64,000 nucleotides of DNA from Winogradskyella sp046545555 (GCF_046545555.1 NZ_JBHZTH010000001.1:744001-808000), one strand, 5' to 3'; shown: positions 36,701 to 46,575, counted from the stretch's first letter. The notes: a model not told the origin generated them from the sequence alone. Program-made: numbers and translations.

Positions 36701-39700
36701 ATGAAGCATAGCGTACTATTTCTATTGTTAGTTATATCCTTTTTTGGGTTTTCCCAGGAAAGCAGCAGTAATTATAGAAAGAAGCGTGTGGCTATTAAAG
36801 ACTCTATTCGTATAGATACTGTAAGTATTAATCCTTCAAAATTTAGTGTAAAAACAAAAGAAGGAAAACTTATAGATTCGACCTCATATACTATTGATTT
36901 TAAAAAGGCCATTTTAAAATTTAATCAAGACATTGATTCAGATACGATTCAGATAGAATATCTCCGTTACCCTAATTTTTTTACTAAAGTTTATCAGCAA
37001 TTAGATAATAATATTATAGTAGATCGCTCAAATGGCGCGCAAGCCTTATATAAATTAGAAAATTCTAATAATAGAAATAATTTTACACCATTTGACGGTT
37101 TAACAACTTCTGGAAGTATATCTAGAGGAGTAACGATTGGTAATAACCAAAATTCAGTTCTAAATAGTGAATTAGACCTTCAGATTTCGGGTAAGTTAAG
37201 CGATAAGATATCTTTGAGGGCATCGATACAAGATGCTAACATTCCTCTGCAAGAAAGTGGCTATTCGCAGCGTTTAGATGAGTTTGATCAGGTATTTATA
37301 GAGCTTTTTAGCGACAATTGGAATATACGTGCAGGTGATATAGACTTGGTAAATACCAATAGCTATTTTGCAAATTTTTCTAAGCGTGTACAGGGTTTAT
37401 TGGTTAATGCTAATCTTAGTGATAAAACTTCAGTTTTCGCTTCTGGTGCATTGGTGAGAGGTCAGTTTACAACAACTCAATTTACAGCTCAAGAAGGAAA
37501 CCAAGGGCCTTATAAATTAAGAGGACCTAATAATGAACTTTTTGTGCTTATCGTTTCTGGCAGTGAAACGGTCTATGTGAATGGGGTACCCTTAGAGCGT
37601 GGCGAAAATAGAGATTATATCATTGATTATAATGCAGGTGAAATTATATTTAATTCTACGTATCCTATTACTTCCGAAATGCGAATTACTGTTGACTACC
37701 AATTTAGTGAGCGAAATTATTCAAGATTTACTGTTTTTGGAGGTAGCACTTATAAAACTGAAAAAATAAATCTCAACGTATCTGTGTACTCAGAAAGTGA
37801 TGCTAAAAACCAACCTTTGCAGCAAAATCTATCTACTGAACAGACCCAAGTTTTAGCAGATGCAGGTGATGATTTAAGTTTAATGGTAGCTCCTTCTGCT
37901 ACAGAAGCTTCTTTCTCCGAAAATAGAATCTTATATCGTAAAGAATTTATTGGTGTTGATGAGATATTTGTGTTTTCTCAAGATCCCGAAGACGAACTAT
38001 TTAGTGTTAGATTCACTTTAGTTGGTGCTAATCAAGGGAATTACGTATTAAGTAATGATAATGCAGTTACTAACATTTTTGAGTACATCGCACCTCTTGG
38101 AGGAGTACCTCAAGGAAATTATGAACCCATTACACAATTGGTCGCACCAGAGCGTTTGCAAATAGCAGTCGTTAATGGTCGTTATAAACCTACTCAAAAA
38201 ACAAATGTATTTTTCGAATTAGCGGGAAGCAAGAATGATGCTAATCTATTCTCTAGCTTAGATGATGACGATAATGACGGTTTTGCTGGTAAACTTAGAA
38301 TTAACCAAAAGCTGATAAAAACCGATAGTCTTTGGAATTTATCTGCTTTAGTCGACGCAGATTTTATTCAGAAGAACTTTAGGACAATTCAACGTCTATA
38401 CAGAGCTGAGTTCAGTCGTGATTGGAATTTAGATACAGCACAGTCTAATCAAGGAAATTTTAATTTCGGGAATCAATTACTGATGACTTCTGGTTTACAA
38501 TTATCACATTCTAAAAAAGGAACAGCGTCTTACAGTTTTGAATATCTCGATTATACAGATAACTTTAATGGTAATAGACATAATATTAATGCAAATCTAC
38601 AATTAGGTAATTTTAGAATATTTTCAAATTCTAGTTTTCTAAATAGTGAAAGTACTATTAATCGTTCTACTTTTTTAAGATCTTTTAATCGTTTGGTATA
38701 TGGAAAAGATAACAAATGGGCAGGTACAAAATTTGCCATAGAAGATAACGAGCAAATAGTTATTGCTTCAGATTCGTTAACTCCACTGAGTCAAAAATTT
38801 AAAGCTTACGAAGCTTTTTTGGGTGTTGGTGATAGTACTAAAGTATTTGCAGAGATTGGTTATATAAAACGCTTTAATGATAGTTTACGAAATAATTCAG
38901 TAGAGCGTGTAAATGCATCTAATACCTATTATTTAAAATCGCGCTTAATTCAGAATAAAAATACAAATCTTCAATTATTTCTTAATTACAGGGACTTAAA
39001 AGCCAAAGATGATACTACAGAGAATGAACAGAGTTTAAATAGTCGTTTAAGTTATAATCAGAAATTATTTAATAATATTATAGTTTGGAATACAGGCTTT
39101 GAGACTAACTCAGGGACGTTACCGCAGCAAGACTTTACTTATGTCGAAGTCGAAGCGGGTCAGGGTGCATATACATGGATAGATTATAATGAAAACGGTA
39201 TCCAAGAGCTCAATGAATTTGAAATTGCCCAATTTACAGATCAAGGTAGTTTTATAAGAGTATTATTGCCTAATCAAGTTTTTGTAAGAACGCATCAAAA
39301 TAGATTGAGTCAGACACTGACTATTAATCCGAGGCAATGGAGTAAGTCTGAAAATAAAGTAAAGAAGCTTCTTTCTCATTTTTACAATCAAACATCCTAT
39401 CTAGTTGATAGAAAAATAAGAAGAGAAGGGAATAATTTTAATCTTAATCCATTTAAAGATGATGAAGAGAACCAATTATCTTTAAATAATAGTGTAAGAA
39501 ACGTTTTGTTTTATAATAGAGGAAAACAACGTTACACAACCTCTTACACCTTTCTAACTAATACAAGTCGCAATCTACTTTCTATTGGTTTTCAAGAAAA
39601 TAAATTAACAAATCATCAATTAAACTTTAATCATAAATTTTCTACGAATTGGCTGATTAATGCGCTAGCAAGTTTTGGTACCGACGAAAGTTTGAGTGAG

Positions 39701-40126
39701 AATTTTGCAAATAGAAATTTTATTATCGATGAGGAGAAATTTCAGCCTAAACTATCATATTTATTTAGTGAAAATGCACAGTTCGATATTTTTTATCAAT
39801 ACACTTCTAAGAACAATACAATAGGCAGTTTAGAAACCTTGGCTCAAAACAATTACGGTTTTTCTTTTACTTATAACAATGCTCAAAAAGTAGCCTTAAC
39901 GGGTGAATTTAATTTTTTCCAAAATCAATTTGAAGGTAATGCAAATACACCTGTAGCATATCAAATGTTAGAAGGTTTACAGCCAGGAAAAAACTTTACA
40001 TGGAGCTTGTTGGCGCAAAAGAAGTTGACAAAATTTTTAGATTTAAATCTTAATTATTTTGGTAGAAAAACAGAGACTTCTAGAGTGATTCATACAGGTA
40101 CTGTTCAGCTGAAAGCTTATTTTTAA
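36701..40126 (+). CDS. Very large putative outer-membrane beta-barrel protein, unknown function
   Basis: A 1141-residue exported protein with signal peptide 'VLFLLLVISFFGFSQ'. I start at the ATG that opens this signal; a TTG 27 bases upstream would lengthen it needlessly. The protein is almost all beta structure: an N-terminal segment (about 25-110), a conserved region with 'SISRGVTIGNNQNS' and 'RAGDIDLVNTNSYFANFSKRVQGL' (about 140-240), and hundreds of residues of alternating polar and aromatic strands with Asn-rich loops, ending 'VQLKAYF', as outer-membrane barrels do. I know similar unannotated proteins in Bacteroidota but no function. No partner gene is obvious. Confidence 0.72.
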   Translation: MKHSVLFLLLVISFFGFSQESSSNYRKKRVAIKDSIRIDTVSINPSKFSVKTKEGKLIDSTSYTIDFKKAILKFNQDIDSDTIQIEYLRYPNFFTKVYQQLDNNIIVDRSNGAQALYKLENSNNRNNFTPFDGLTTSGSISRGVTIGNNQNSVLNSELDLQISGKLSDKISLRASIQDANIPLQESGYSQRLDEFDQVFIELFSDNWNIRAGDIDLVNTNSYFANFSKRVQGLLVNANLSDKTSVFASGALVRGQFTTTQFTAQEGNQGPYKLRGPNNELFVLIVSGSETVYVNGVPLERGENRDYIIDYNAGEIIFNSTYPITSEMRITVDYQFSERNYSRFTVFGGSTYKTEKINLNVSVYSESDAKNQPLQQNLSTEQTQVLADAGDDLSLMVAPSATEASFSENRILYRKEFIGVDEIFVFSQDPEDELFSVRFTLVGANQGNYVLSNDNAVTNIFEYIAPLGGVPQGNYEPITQLVAPERLQIAVVNGRYKPTQKTNVFFELAGSKNDANLFSSLDDDDNDGFAGKLRINQKLIKTDSLWNLSALVDADFIQKNFRTIQRLYRAEFSRDWNLDTAQSNQGNFNFGNQLLMTSGLQLSHSKKGTASYSFEYLDYTDNFNGNRHNINANLQLGNFRIFSNSSFLNSESTINRSTFLRSFNRLVYGKDNKWAGTKFAIEDNEQIVIASDSLTPLSQKFKAYEAFLGVGDSTKVFAEIGYIKRFNDSLRNNSVERVNASNTYYLKSRLIQNKNTNLQLFLNYRDLKAKDDTTENEQSLNSRLSYNQKLFNNIIVWNTGFETNSGTLPQQDFTYVEVEAGQGAYTWIDYNENGIQELNEFEIAQFTDQGSFIRVLLPNQVFVRTHQNRLSQTLTINPRQWSKSENKVKKLLSHFYNQTSYLVDRKIRREGNNFNLNPFKDDEENQLSLNNSVRNVLFYNRGKQRYTTSYTFLTNTSRNLLSIGFQENKLTNHQLNFNHKFSTNWLINALASFGTDESLSENFANRNFIIDEEKFQPKLSYLFSENAQFDIFYQYTSKNNTIGSLETLAQNNYGFSFTYNNAQKVALTGEFNFFQNQFEGNANTPVAYQMLEGLQPGKNFTWSLLAQKKLTKFLDLNLNYFGRKTETSRVIHTGTVQLKAYF

Positions 40127-40223
40127 AAAAAAGTAATTTCTTACGCAACCATTGTTGTATTTTGACATCTCATTGGTATGGTTGTTGTTTCAACTAGAAT
40201 CTAAATCAATTAAAAAACAAATC

Positions 40224-40760
40224 ATGAAAAAATTATTTTTAGCCCTTTTTATCTTTAGTTCTGTATGTTCTGTTAATGCTCAAGAGCCAGAAGAATCCGT
40301 CAAAAATTTTAATGAAATTAAAATTAATGGTTTATACCTTGTTTTAGGGGCATTTGATCTTACATATGAGCGCACTTTAAATGAAGAATCTGCTATTGGA
40401 GCCACTATATTTATTCCCTTTGATGATGAGACTGTAAATGAAGATTTCAATTTTTATTTCTCGCCTTATTATCGTTTTTATTTTGGCAAAAAGTATGCTG
40501 CTGGTTTTTTTATTGAAGGGTTTGGTTTGTTAAGTTCTTATGAGCAAACAAGTGTAGAGTTTGGGATAAACGATGCTGTTTTTACTGAAGAAAACAAATT
40601 AGCAATGGCGCTAGGAATCGGTGTTGGAGGAAAATGGGTGACAAATAGCGGTTTTTTAGGTGAGCTAAATTTAGGTATTGGTCGCAATATTATAAATGGT
40701 GATGACTTTATAGAGGATATAATTGGTAAGGTTAGTATTGGAGTTGGATACAGATTTTAA
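40224..40760 (+). CDS. Small outer-membrane beta-barrel protein
   Basis: A 178-residue exported protein. The signal peptide is 'LFLALFIFSSVCSVNAQ'; the ATG before it is used as start, because an upstream TTG would add 24 residues without support. The mature part resembles an 8-strand barrel: 'INGLYLVLGAFDLTYERTL', 'FNFYFSPYYRFYFG', 'AAGFFIEGFGLLSSY', 'GVGGKWVTNSGFLGELNLGIG' and the terminal 'VSIGVGYRF' with a final Phe. It resembles DUF3575-type proteins. Function unknown. A terminator follows that also serves glyS. Confidence 0.75.
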   Translation: MKKLFLALFIFSSVCSVNAQEPEESVKNFNEIKINGLYLVLGAFDLTYERTLNEESAIGATIFIPFDDETVNEDFNFYFSPYYRFYFGKKYAAGFFIEGFGLLSSYEQTSVEFGINDAVFTEENKLAMALGIGVGGKWVTNSGFLGELNLGIGRNIINGDDFIEDIIGKVSIGVGYRF

Positions 40761-40776
40761 ACTAAAAAATTGATAT

Positions 40777-40812
40777 AAAATAAACCCAAGAAAATCTGCT
40801 TGGGTTTATTTT
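40777..40812. terminator. Bidirectional terminator between the small barrel gene and glyS
   Basis: TAAACCCAAG, an 8-base loop, CTTGGGTTTA with A-rich left and T-rich right flanks. It can act on both converging genes. Confidence 0.85.
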
Positions 40813-40835
40813 ATTCTTCAAATAGCATAAGTTTA

Positions 40836-42377
40836 TTATTTCATGCGCATCAACCAGTGTTTTACATCAACCTCTGTTTTTATAATATCCTTGATATCTT
40901 CAATTTTCACACGCTTTTGTTCCATAGTATCTCTATGACGAATAGTTACGGTGTTGTCTTTTAAAGTATCGTGGTCTACTGTTATACAAAACGGTGTTCC
41001 GGCAGCATCTTGTCTTCTATAACGTTTTCCGACAGTATCCTTTTCTTCATAAATCACATTAAAATCCCATTTAAGATCTTCTACGATTTGTTTTGCAACT
41101 TCTGGTAGTCCATCTTTTTTTACTAAAGGAAATATTGCTGCTTTTGCTGGGGCCAATACAGCAGGTAACTTTAAGACCGTACGTGTTTTACCATCATCTA
41201 GTTCTTCTTCTTCTAGGGAGTTAGAAAATACTGCTAAGAACATACGATCTAAACCAATAGAGGTTTCTAATACATAAGGTGTATAACTCGCGTTTTCTTC
41301 ATGATCAAAATATTGAAGTTTTTTACCAGAGAATTCTTCATGCTGTTTTAAATCAAAATCTGTTCTCGAATGGATACCTTCTAATTCTTTAAATCCAAAT
41401 GGAAAATTGAATTCTATATCGGTCGCAGCATCAGCATAGTGCGCTAATTTCTCATGATCGTGGAAACGGTAATTTTCTTCCCCTAAGCCAAGCGATTTGT
41501 GCCATTTAAGGCGCGTTTCTTTCCAAAAGTTAAACCATTCTTTTTGAGTGCCTGGTTTAATAAAAAATTGCATTTCCATTTGCTCAAACTCACGCATTCT
41601 AAAAATAAATTGTCTCGCCACAATTTCATTTCTAAAGGCTTTACCAGTTTGGGCTATACCAAAAGGGATTTTCATTCGTCCTGTTTTCTGAACGTTTAAG
41701 AAGTTTACAAATATACCTTGTGCAGTTTCTGGTCTTAAATATAAATCCATTGCAGATTCTGCAGATGCACCTAGTTTAGTGCCAAACATTAGGTTAAACT
41801 GTTTTACGTCTGTCCAGTTTTTTGTACCCGAAACAGGGCAAACAATACCTAGATCTAAAATCAGTTGTTTAAAACCTGCTAAATCACTTTCTTCCTGTAC
41901 TCTTGTTAATTCTAAAGTAATATCATCAATTTGTTTTTGACGACGTAACACATTACCATTAGTAGCTCTAAACTCCGCTTCATTAAAAGCATCACCAAAA
42001 CGTTTTTCCGCTTTAGTAATATCTTTATTAATTTTTTGTAGAATTTTCTCTCTAAAATCTTCTACTAAAACATCTGCTCTGTATCGTTTTTTAGAATCTT
42101 TATTATCAATTAAAGGATCGTTAAAGGCATCAACGTGCCCTGAAGCTTTCCAAGTAGTTGGATGCATAAAAATTGCGGCATCTATACCGACGATATTATC
42201 ATGCATTTGCACCATGGCTTTCCACCAATAGTCTCTAATGTTTTTTTTGAGTTCAGCTCCGTTTTGCGCGTAATCATATACTGCACTTAAGCCATCATAT
42301 ATTTCGCTGCTCTGAAATACGTAACCATACTCTTTTGCATGAGAGATTACTTTTTTAAATTTATCATCATTTGCCAT
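40836..42377 (-). CDS. glyS: Glycyl-tRNA synthetase (dimeric, eukaryote-like type)
   Basis: A 513-residue class II synthetase that charges tRNA-Gly. It is the alpha2 type, not the alpha2beta2 glyQS type. Motif-rich stretches: 'FMHPTTWKASGHVDAFNDPL' near the N terminus, 'LYLRPETAQGIFVNF' (motif 2 region), 'RNEIVARQFIFRMREFEQMEMQFF' and the class II motif 3 'ETSIGLDRMFLAVF'. An anticodon-binding domain covers the last 110 residues. A perfect TAnnTTTG box ends 4 bases before the ATG, so the mRNA is probably leaderless. Confidence 0.96.
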   Translation of the reverse strand: MANDDKFKKVISHAKEYGYVFQSSEIYDGLSAVYDYAQNGAELKKNIRDYWWKAMVQMHDNIVGIDAAIFMHPTTWKASGHVDAFNDPLIDNKDSKKRYRADVLVEDFREKILQKINKDITKAEKRFGDAFNEAEFRATNGNVLRRQKQIDDITLELTRVQEESDLAGFKQLILDLGIVCPVSGTKNWTDVKQFNLMFGTKLGASAESAMDLYLRPETAQGIFVNFLNVQKTGRMKIPFGIAQTGKAFRNEIVARQFIFRMREFEQMEMQFFIKPGTQKEWFNFWKETRLKWHKSLGLGEENYRFHDHEKLAHYADAATDIEFNFPFGFKELEGIHSRTDFDLKQHEEFSGKKLQYFDHEENASYTPYVLETSIGLDRMFLAVFSNSLEEEELDDGKTRTVLKLPAVLAPAKAAIFPLVKKDGLPEVAKQIVEDLKWDFNVIYEEKDTVGKRYRRQDAAGTPFCITVDHDTLKDNTVTIRHRDTMEQKRVKIEDIKDIIKTEVDVKHWLMRMK

Positions 42378-42381
42378 GCTG

Positions 42382-42389
42382 CAAAAATA
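42382..42389 (-). promoter_or_regulatory. -7 box of glyS, leaderless geometry
   Basis: Minus-strand TATTTTTG matches TAnnTTTG and is followed by CAGC and then the ATG. It overlaps the T-tract of the terminator of the preceding gene. Confidence 0.55.
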
Positions 42390-42420
42390 AAAAACCGCTC
42401 TAATTAAAAGGCGGTTTTTT
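42388..42420 (-). terminator. Terminator of the coiled-coil membrane protein gene
   Basis: Read on the minus strand: A-rich flank, CCGC, a 12-base loop, GCGG and a T6-A-T5 tract. It lies 20 bases after the stop of the upstream gene and its end merges with the glyS promoter. Confidence 0.75.
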
Positions 42421-42439
42421 AAAAATTATGTAGTTAGTT

Positions 42440-43324
42440 TTATTTTAATACGATACTTGTTCCTCCGAGCCTTCTATCTTTATAGAAAACATTGATAAAA
42501 TAAGTCCCCTTCTTTAAAGGTCTATCTTCTTTATAAGTAGCAACTGTACTGCATATGTTAAGATTGTTGTTGTCAAAATTTACGACTTCTTTCTTGCTGT
42601 AAATAAGGGAGGTGTCTCCAAAGAAAACTTCGCCTTTATCAGAGATGATATTATTGTTTGGGCTAACTATTTGAATATATAATTCTTTAACTCCTTTTTC
42701 AGTTAATGGGTTTTCCGCTAATAGGATACAAACATCAATCGCATTTGCTCTTCTTGCTCGCGTTGTAGTTTTCTTTTTACCGTTATTAATTTTAAATGCT
42801 TCTGCATTTATACTACTAGCCTTTAAGATCCCTGCGTTATCAATAGTCTTATTTAGACTATCATTAGTTTCTTCTAACGAATCAATTGTGAGTGTTTTCT
42901 TTTTTATTGTATTTAAGGCATAACTTTTTTCTTTCTGCAACTTTAGGTTCTCAGAATTGAGCGAGTCTATTGTGCTTAAAAGAATCTTACTTTTAGTCTT
43001 TATAACTAAAAGCTGCTCTTTAAATTTAGTGATTATAGATAAGTCGCTTTTTAATAATCTTAAAGAATCTAAAGCATTTTTAGTTTCTTGTTTAGCCTCT
43101 TGCAACTTTGAGGACATAAGATCATAATCTTGGCTTAAATCGTCATAACTTGTTAGTATTTCTGATAATTCTTTTTCTATCAAAAACTTTTCTTGTTTTA
43201 GAAACTCTTCGTACGATTTCACAGATTTATAATTAGTGAAACTATAGACACCTAAAACAGTTAAAACAACCAATAAAGAACTTATAATTAATCTGTAGTT
43301 AAATAATTGAGGGTTAACTATCAT
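42440..43324 (-). CDS. Hypothetical membrane-anchored coiled-coil protein
   Basis: A 294-residue protein I do not recognise. One hydrophobic segment near the N terminus ('LIISSLLVVLTVLGVYSF', about 12-30) would anchor it in the membrane. Residues about 33-165 are strongly heptad-like ('FLIEKELSEILTSYDDLSQD', 'IDSLNSENLKLQKEKSYAL'), so a long coiled coil. A basic linker ('NGKKKTTTRARRAN') leads to a compact beta-rich domain (about 195-294, 'AIDVCILLAENPLTEKGVKE', 'GTYFINVFYKDRRLGGTS'). It is divergent from comF. A role in envelope structure is possible but not shown. Confidence 0.7.
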   Translation of the reverse strand: MIVNPQLFNYRLIISSLLVVLTVLGVYSFTNYKSVKSYEEFLKQEKFLIEKELSEILTSYDDLSQDYDLMSSKLQEAKQETKNALDSLRLLKSDLSIITKFKEQLLVIKTKSKILLSTIDSLNSENLKLQKEKSYALNTIKKKTLTIDSLEETNDSLNKTIDNAGILKASSINAEAFKINNGKKKTTTRARRANAIDVCILLAENPLTEKGVKELYIQIVSPNNNIISDKGEVFFGDTSLIYSKKEVVNFDNNNLNICSTVATYKEDRPLKKGTYFINVFYKDRRLGGTSIVLK

Positions 43325-43390
43325 TATTAATTTTCTTAGTTAAAGCGAAATTAGAGTATATTAGAATGTGATTTTATTTTATTCGATTAA

Positions 43391-44068
43391 GTGGTAATAA
43401 ATTTGTTGAACTTGTTTTTTCCTAAGGTCTGTGAGGCCTGTAACAATGCGTTGTTAGATAATGAGTTAATTATCTGCGTTGATTGTAGACACCATCTTCC
43501 AATTACTAATTTTCATTTTAATAATTCTGAAGTCGTAAAGAAAATTGTTTATGGACGTGTTAAATTAGAACATGCAACTGCTTTATTACACTTTTCTAAA
43601 AAAGGTATTGTGCAGCAATTGCTTCATAATTTAAAATATAGAGGACATGAGCAGATTGGCAGTTTTCTTGGTAAATGGTTAGGTACAGAATTACGTTCAG
43701 TTAACGCTTACAAAGAAGTAGATGTCGTTATTCCTGTACCCTTATATAAAACCAAACTAAGAAAGCGAGGTTATAACCAAGCCGCAGAATTTGGAAAAGA
43801 AATTGCAAAGGCAATACATGCAGATTATATTGATACGGTTTTGATTAAGACCAAAGCAACTAAAACTAAGGTTTTTGAAGGTCGTTTAGGTAGACACAAT
43901 GATGGTGCTGTTTTTGATATAGCCGAATACAAATCTTTAGAAGGCAAACACATTTTGTTAGTAGATGATATAATAACAACTGGCGCTACAGTTGAAACTT
44001 GTGCTATAGAATTGTTAAAAATTAATAATATTAAGTTAAGTCTGGCGACAATGGCAATTGCTGATTGA
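43391..44068 (+). CDS. ComF family phosphoribosyltransferase-like protein
   Basis: A 225-residue cytosolic protein with the ComF layout: an N-terminal zinc-finger segment ('FFPKVCEACNN' and 'IICVDCRHHL') and a phosphoribosyltransferase domain with 'KRGYNQAAEFGK' and the PRPP loop 'LLVDDIITTGAT'. ComF homologues take part in DNA uptake in naturally competent bacteria. The start is GTG; no ATG is available upstream of the conserved 'FFPKVC', and Bacteroidota relatives begin about here. It is followed after 55 bases by the Ig-like lipoprotein gene. Confidence 0.88.
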   Translation: MVINLLNLFFPKVCEACNNALLDNELIICVDCRHHLPITNFHFNNSEVVKKIVYGRVKLEHATALLHFSKKGIVQQLLHNLKYRGHEQIGSFLGKWLGTELRSVNAYKEVDVVIPVPLYKTKLRKRGYNQAAEFGKEIAKAIHADYIDTVLIKTKATKTKVFEGRLGRHNDGAVFDIAEYKSLEGKHILLVDDIITTGATVETCAIELLKINNIKLSLATMAIAD

Positions 44069-44123
44069 TTTTTTCGTTTCTAAATTTTAAAATTGTTTCT
44101 TTGTGCTAAATTATACTGAGCAA

Positions 44124-45740
44124 ATGCGTTCATTCTTCATTCGAACTTTATGTGTAGTTTCTATTGCAATAACTTTAGCGAGTTGTGCTAATAGAGGATC
44201 TCCAACTGGTGGTGAAAAAGATATATTACCACCCGAGATTGAAAAATCTGTACCAGAAAATTTTTCAACAAATTTTAAGGGAGACGAAATTAAAATATAT
44301 TTTAATGAATACGTTAAAATAAAGGACCTTAGGAAACAACTTATTGTGTCACCTCCTATGGATACTGATCCTATAGTAACACCAATGGGTGGTGCAAGTA
44401 CTGTTATTACAATAAAAATAAAGGATACGCTGCAAGAAAATACTACTTATGCCTTTAATTTTGGAGAAAGTATTGTAGATAATAATGAGGAAAATCCATA
44501 TCCTTATTACAGATATGTTTTCTCAACAGGTCCAACAATAGATTCTCTTTCTGTAAAAGGGTATGTCAAAGATGCACTATTAGAAGAACCAGATACATTC
44601 ATTTCTGTGATGCTTTATGATTATGATTCTACCTATACGGATTCTATAGTTTATAAAGAAAAACCAAGATATATTACTAACACTTTAGATAGTCTTACCT
44701 CATTTAGTATAGATAATATAAAAGCTGGTCGTTATAAACTTATTGCTTTAAAGGATCAAAACAATAATTATACATTTGATCAAAAAAAAGAAAAAATAGC
44801 GTATCATGAAGGAGTTATCACAATTCCGTCAGATTCGATATATCCACTAACATTATTTAAGGAAGAGGTTAATTTTAAAGCTATAAAACCCAAGCAAGAA
44901 GGTGAAACTAAGATTATCTTTCCTTATGAAGGAGACTATAAGTCTATGCGCATTAATGTTTTAGGTGATACACCAGAAGACTACAAAACAAGAATTGTAA
45001 AAAGTCCAGATACAGATACTTTAATTTATTGGTATAAACCAAAATTTGAGATTGATACCACTTTTTTCGTAGTAACAAATGAAAAATCTATTGACACTTT
45101 TAAGCATCGTTTTAGAAAACTCGATAGGGATTCACTCGATTTTGAAATGATTAGCTTCGGCACATTAACTGACGAGACAGATTTTGTATTAGAAGGAAAT
45201 GTTCCTCTAGAAAATATTGATACTTCAAAAATAAAATTGATAGATGGTGATTCTTTAGATATAAAGTATGAAGTGGATTATGATTCTATTTTAAACCGTT
45301 ACAAATTCAAAATTGAAAAAGACGAAGGGAAAAAGTATTTTTTTACAATGCTTCCAGGTACTTTTAAAGATTTTTATGATGAAGAGAATAAGGATACATT
45401 AGATTTTTCTTTTAGGACGAAAATGAAATCTGAATATGGTAAAATGAGAGTTAACCTTATTAATGCAAAATTCCCGCTCATTGTTCAATTGGTTGATAAA
45501 AGTGGTATCGTACTATATGAGCGTTATTGTACGGAATACCCTATTGTAGATTTTGAAGATTTAGCTCCAAAACAGTATGCGTTGCGAGTAATTTTTGATG
45601 CTAATGCTAATGGTAAATATGATACAGGTAATTATTTACTAGGAATTCAGCCAGAACGTGTTAGTTATGCTCCTAAAAAAGATGTAGAAGAAGTACGTTC
45701 TAGTTTCGATTTAATTTTAAATTTTACGCTTCTAGATTAA
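44124..45740 (+). CDS. Ig-like domain lipoprotein
   Basis: A 538-residue lipoprotein with lipobox 'AITLASCAN' (Cys21). I start at the ATG that opens the signal; a GTG seven codons upstream is unnecessary. Residues about 30-125 are a SbsA-type Ig-like domain ('PPEIEKSVPENFSTNFKGDE' and 'NTTYAFNFGESIVDNNE'). The rest is a set of beta domains with 'SFSIDNIKAGRYKLIALKD', where a transthyretin-like turn is visible, and a similar 'YALRVIFDANANGKYDTGNY' near the end. This type is frequent in Bacteroidota with no assigned function. Its 3' end overlaps the convergent amidase gene by 17 bases. Confidence 0.82.
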   Translation: MRSFFIRTLCVVSIAITLASCANRGSPTGGEKDILPPEIEKSVPENFSTNFKGDEIKIYFNEYVKIKDLRKQLIVSPPMDTDPIVTPMGGASTVITIKIKDTLQENTTYAFNFGESIVDNNEENPYPYYRYVFSTGPTIDSLSVKGYVKDALLEEPDTFISVMLYDYDSTYTDSIVYKEKPRYITNTLDSLTSFSIDNIKAGRYKLIALKDQNNNYTFDQKKEKIAYHEGVITIPSDSIYPLTLFKEEVNFKAIKPKQEGETKIIFPYEGDYKSMRINVLGDTPEDYKTRIVKSPDTDTLIYWYKPKFEIDTTFFVVTNEKSIDTFKHRFRKLDRDSLDFEMISFGTLTDETDFVLEGNVPLENIDTSKIKLIDGDSLDIKYEVDYDSILNRYKFKIEKDEGKKYFFTMLPGTFKDFYDEENKDTLDFSFRTKMKSEYGKMRVNLINAKFPLIVQLVDKSGIVLYERYCTEYPIVDFEDLAPKQYALRVIFDANANGKYDTGNYLLGIQPERVSYAPKKDVEEVRSSFDLILNFTLLD

Positions 45741-46506
45741 AAGCATCGCGATCTTTTAAGAAACCGAGTTTTTCTCGGTACTTACTGATGTGTTCTTTTT
45801 TTAGGGTAATGATTTCTATAGTCTCTTTGCTTTCTTGTATACTATCCATACGATTTCCTAAAACATTAAAACTAGCTGAATGCCCTGTATATTCATAATT
45901 ATTGCCGTCTAATCCAACACGGTTAACGCCAATACAATAGGTCATGTTTTCTATCGCACGTGCTTTTAAGAGTGAGTCCCAAGCACTAACTCTTACTTTT
46001 GGCCAATTGGCAACATAGATTAGCAAATCATAATTCTCTATGTTCCTTGCCCAAACTGGGAAACGCAGATCATAACACACTAAAGGACAAATTTCCCAAC
46101 CTTTATAGTTAAAAATTACTTTTTCTGTACCTGCAGTATAGATTTTATGCTCACCTGCTAAAGTAAATGTATGTCTTTTATCATAGCTAGTAATTTTACC
46201 AGAAGGTTCTACGCAAACTAATCGATTGAAGTAGTTTTTATTTTCTGAAATAACCAAACTCCCAATAATAGCGGTCTGTTTTTGTTTTGAAATTTTTTTT
46301 AACCAAGAGATCGTTTCTCCATCCATAGTTTCGGCTACAGAAGTAGCATTCATAGTAAAACCAGATGTAAACATTTCTGGTAAAACAATAAGGTCTACCG
46401 AGTCTGATATTCCATTTATTTTCTCTGAAAAATTAGTACGGTTCTGTATTGGGTCTTCCCATATTAAATTTGCTTGTACCAAGGCTACTTTTAATTCATT
46501 TTCCAT
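45724..46506 (-). CDS. Carbon-nitrogen hydrolase, omega-amidase (YafV/Nit2-like)
   Basis: A 260-residue nitrilase-superfamily enzyme. The catalytic triad is visible: Glu44 in 'VLPEMF', Lys110 in 'SYDKRHTF' and Cys144 in 'PLVCYDLRFP'. Closest type is omega-amidase, which hydrolyses alpha-ketoglutaramate and alpha-ketosuccinamate, by-products of glutamine and asparagine transaminases. A methionine-type aminotransferase is encoded 1.8 kb further on the same strand, consistent with this role. A near-consensus -7 box (TAATTTTA) sits 4 bases before the ATG. Confidence 0.9.
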   Translation of the reverse strand: MENELKVALVQANLIWEDPIQNRTNFSEKINGISDSVDLIVLPEMFTSGFTMNATSVAETMDGETISWLKKISKQKQTAIIGSLVISENKNYFNRLVCVEPSGKITSYDKRHTFTLAGEHKIYTAGTEKVIFNYKGWEICPLVCYDLRFPVWARNIENYDLLIYVANWPKVRVSAWDSLLKARAIENMTYCIGVNRVGLDGNNYEYTGHSASFNVLGNRMDSIQESKETIEIITLKKEHISKYREKLGFLKDRDAFNLEA

Positions 46507-46575
46507 AGCTTAAAATTACAATTTTTTAAGTGGTTTTAATATTAATTAAGTAATTTGAAGAATTAAATTTCTTTT

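Noticed and set aside
40152..40223. TTG start for the small barrel protein
   Set aside because: Adds 24 residues ahead of a standard signal peptide starting at ATG 40224.
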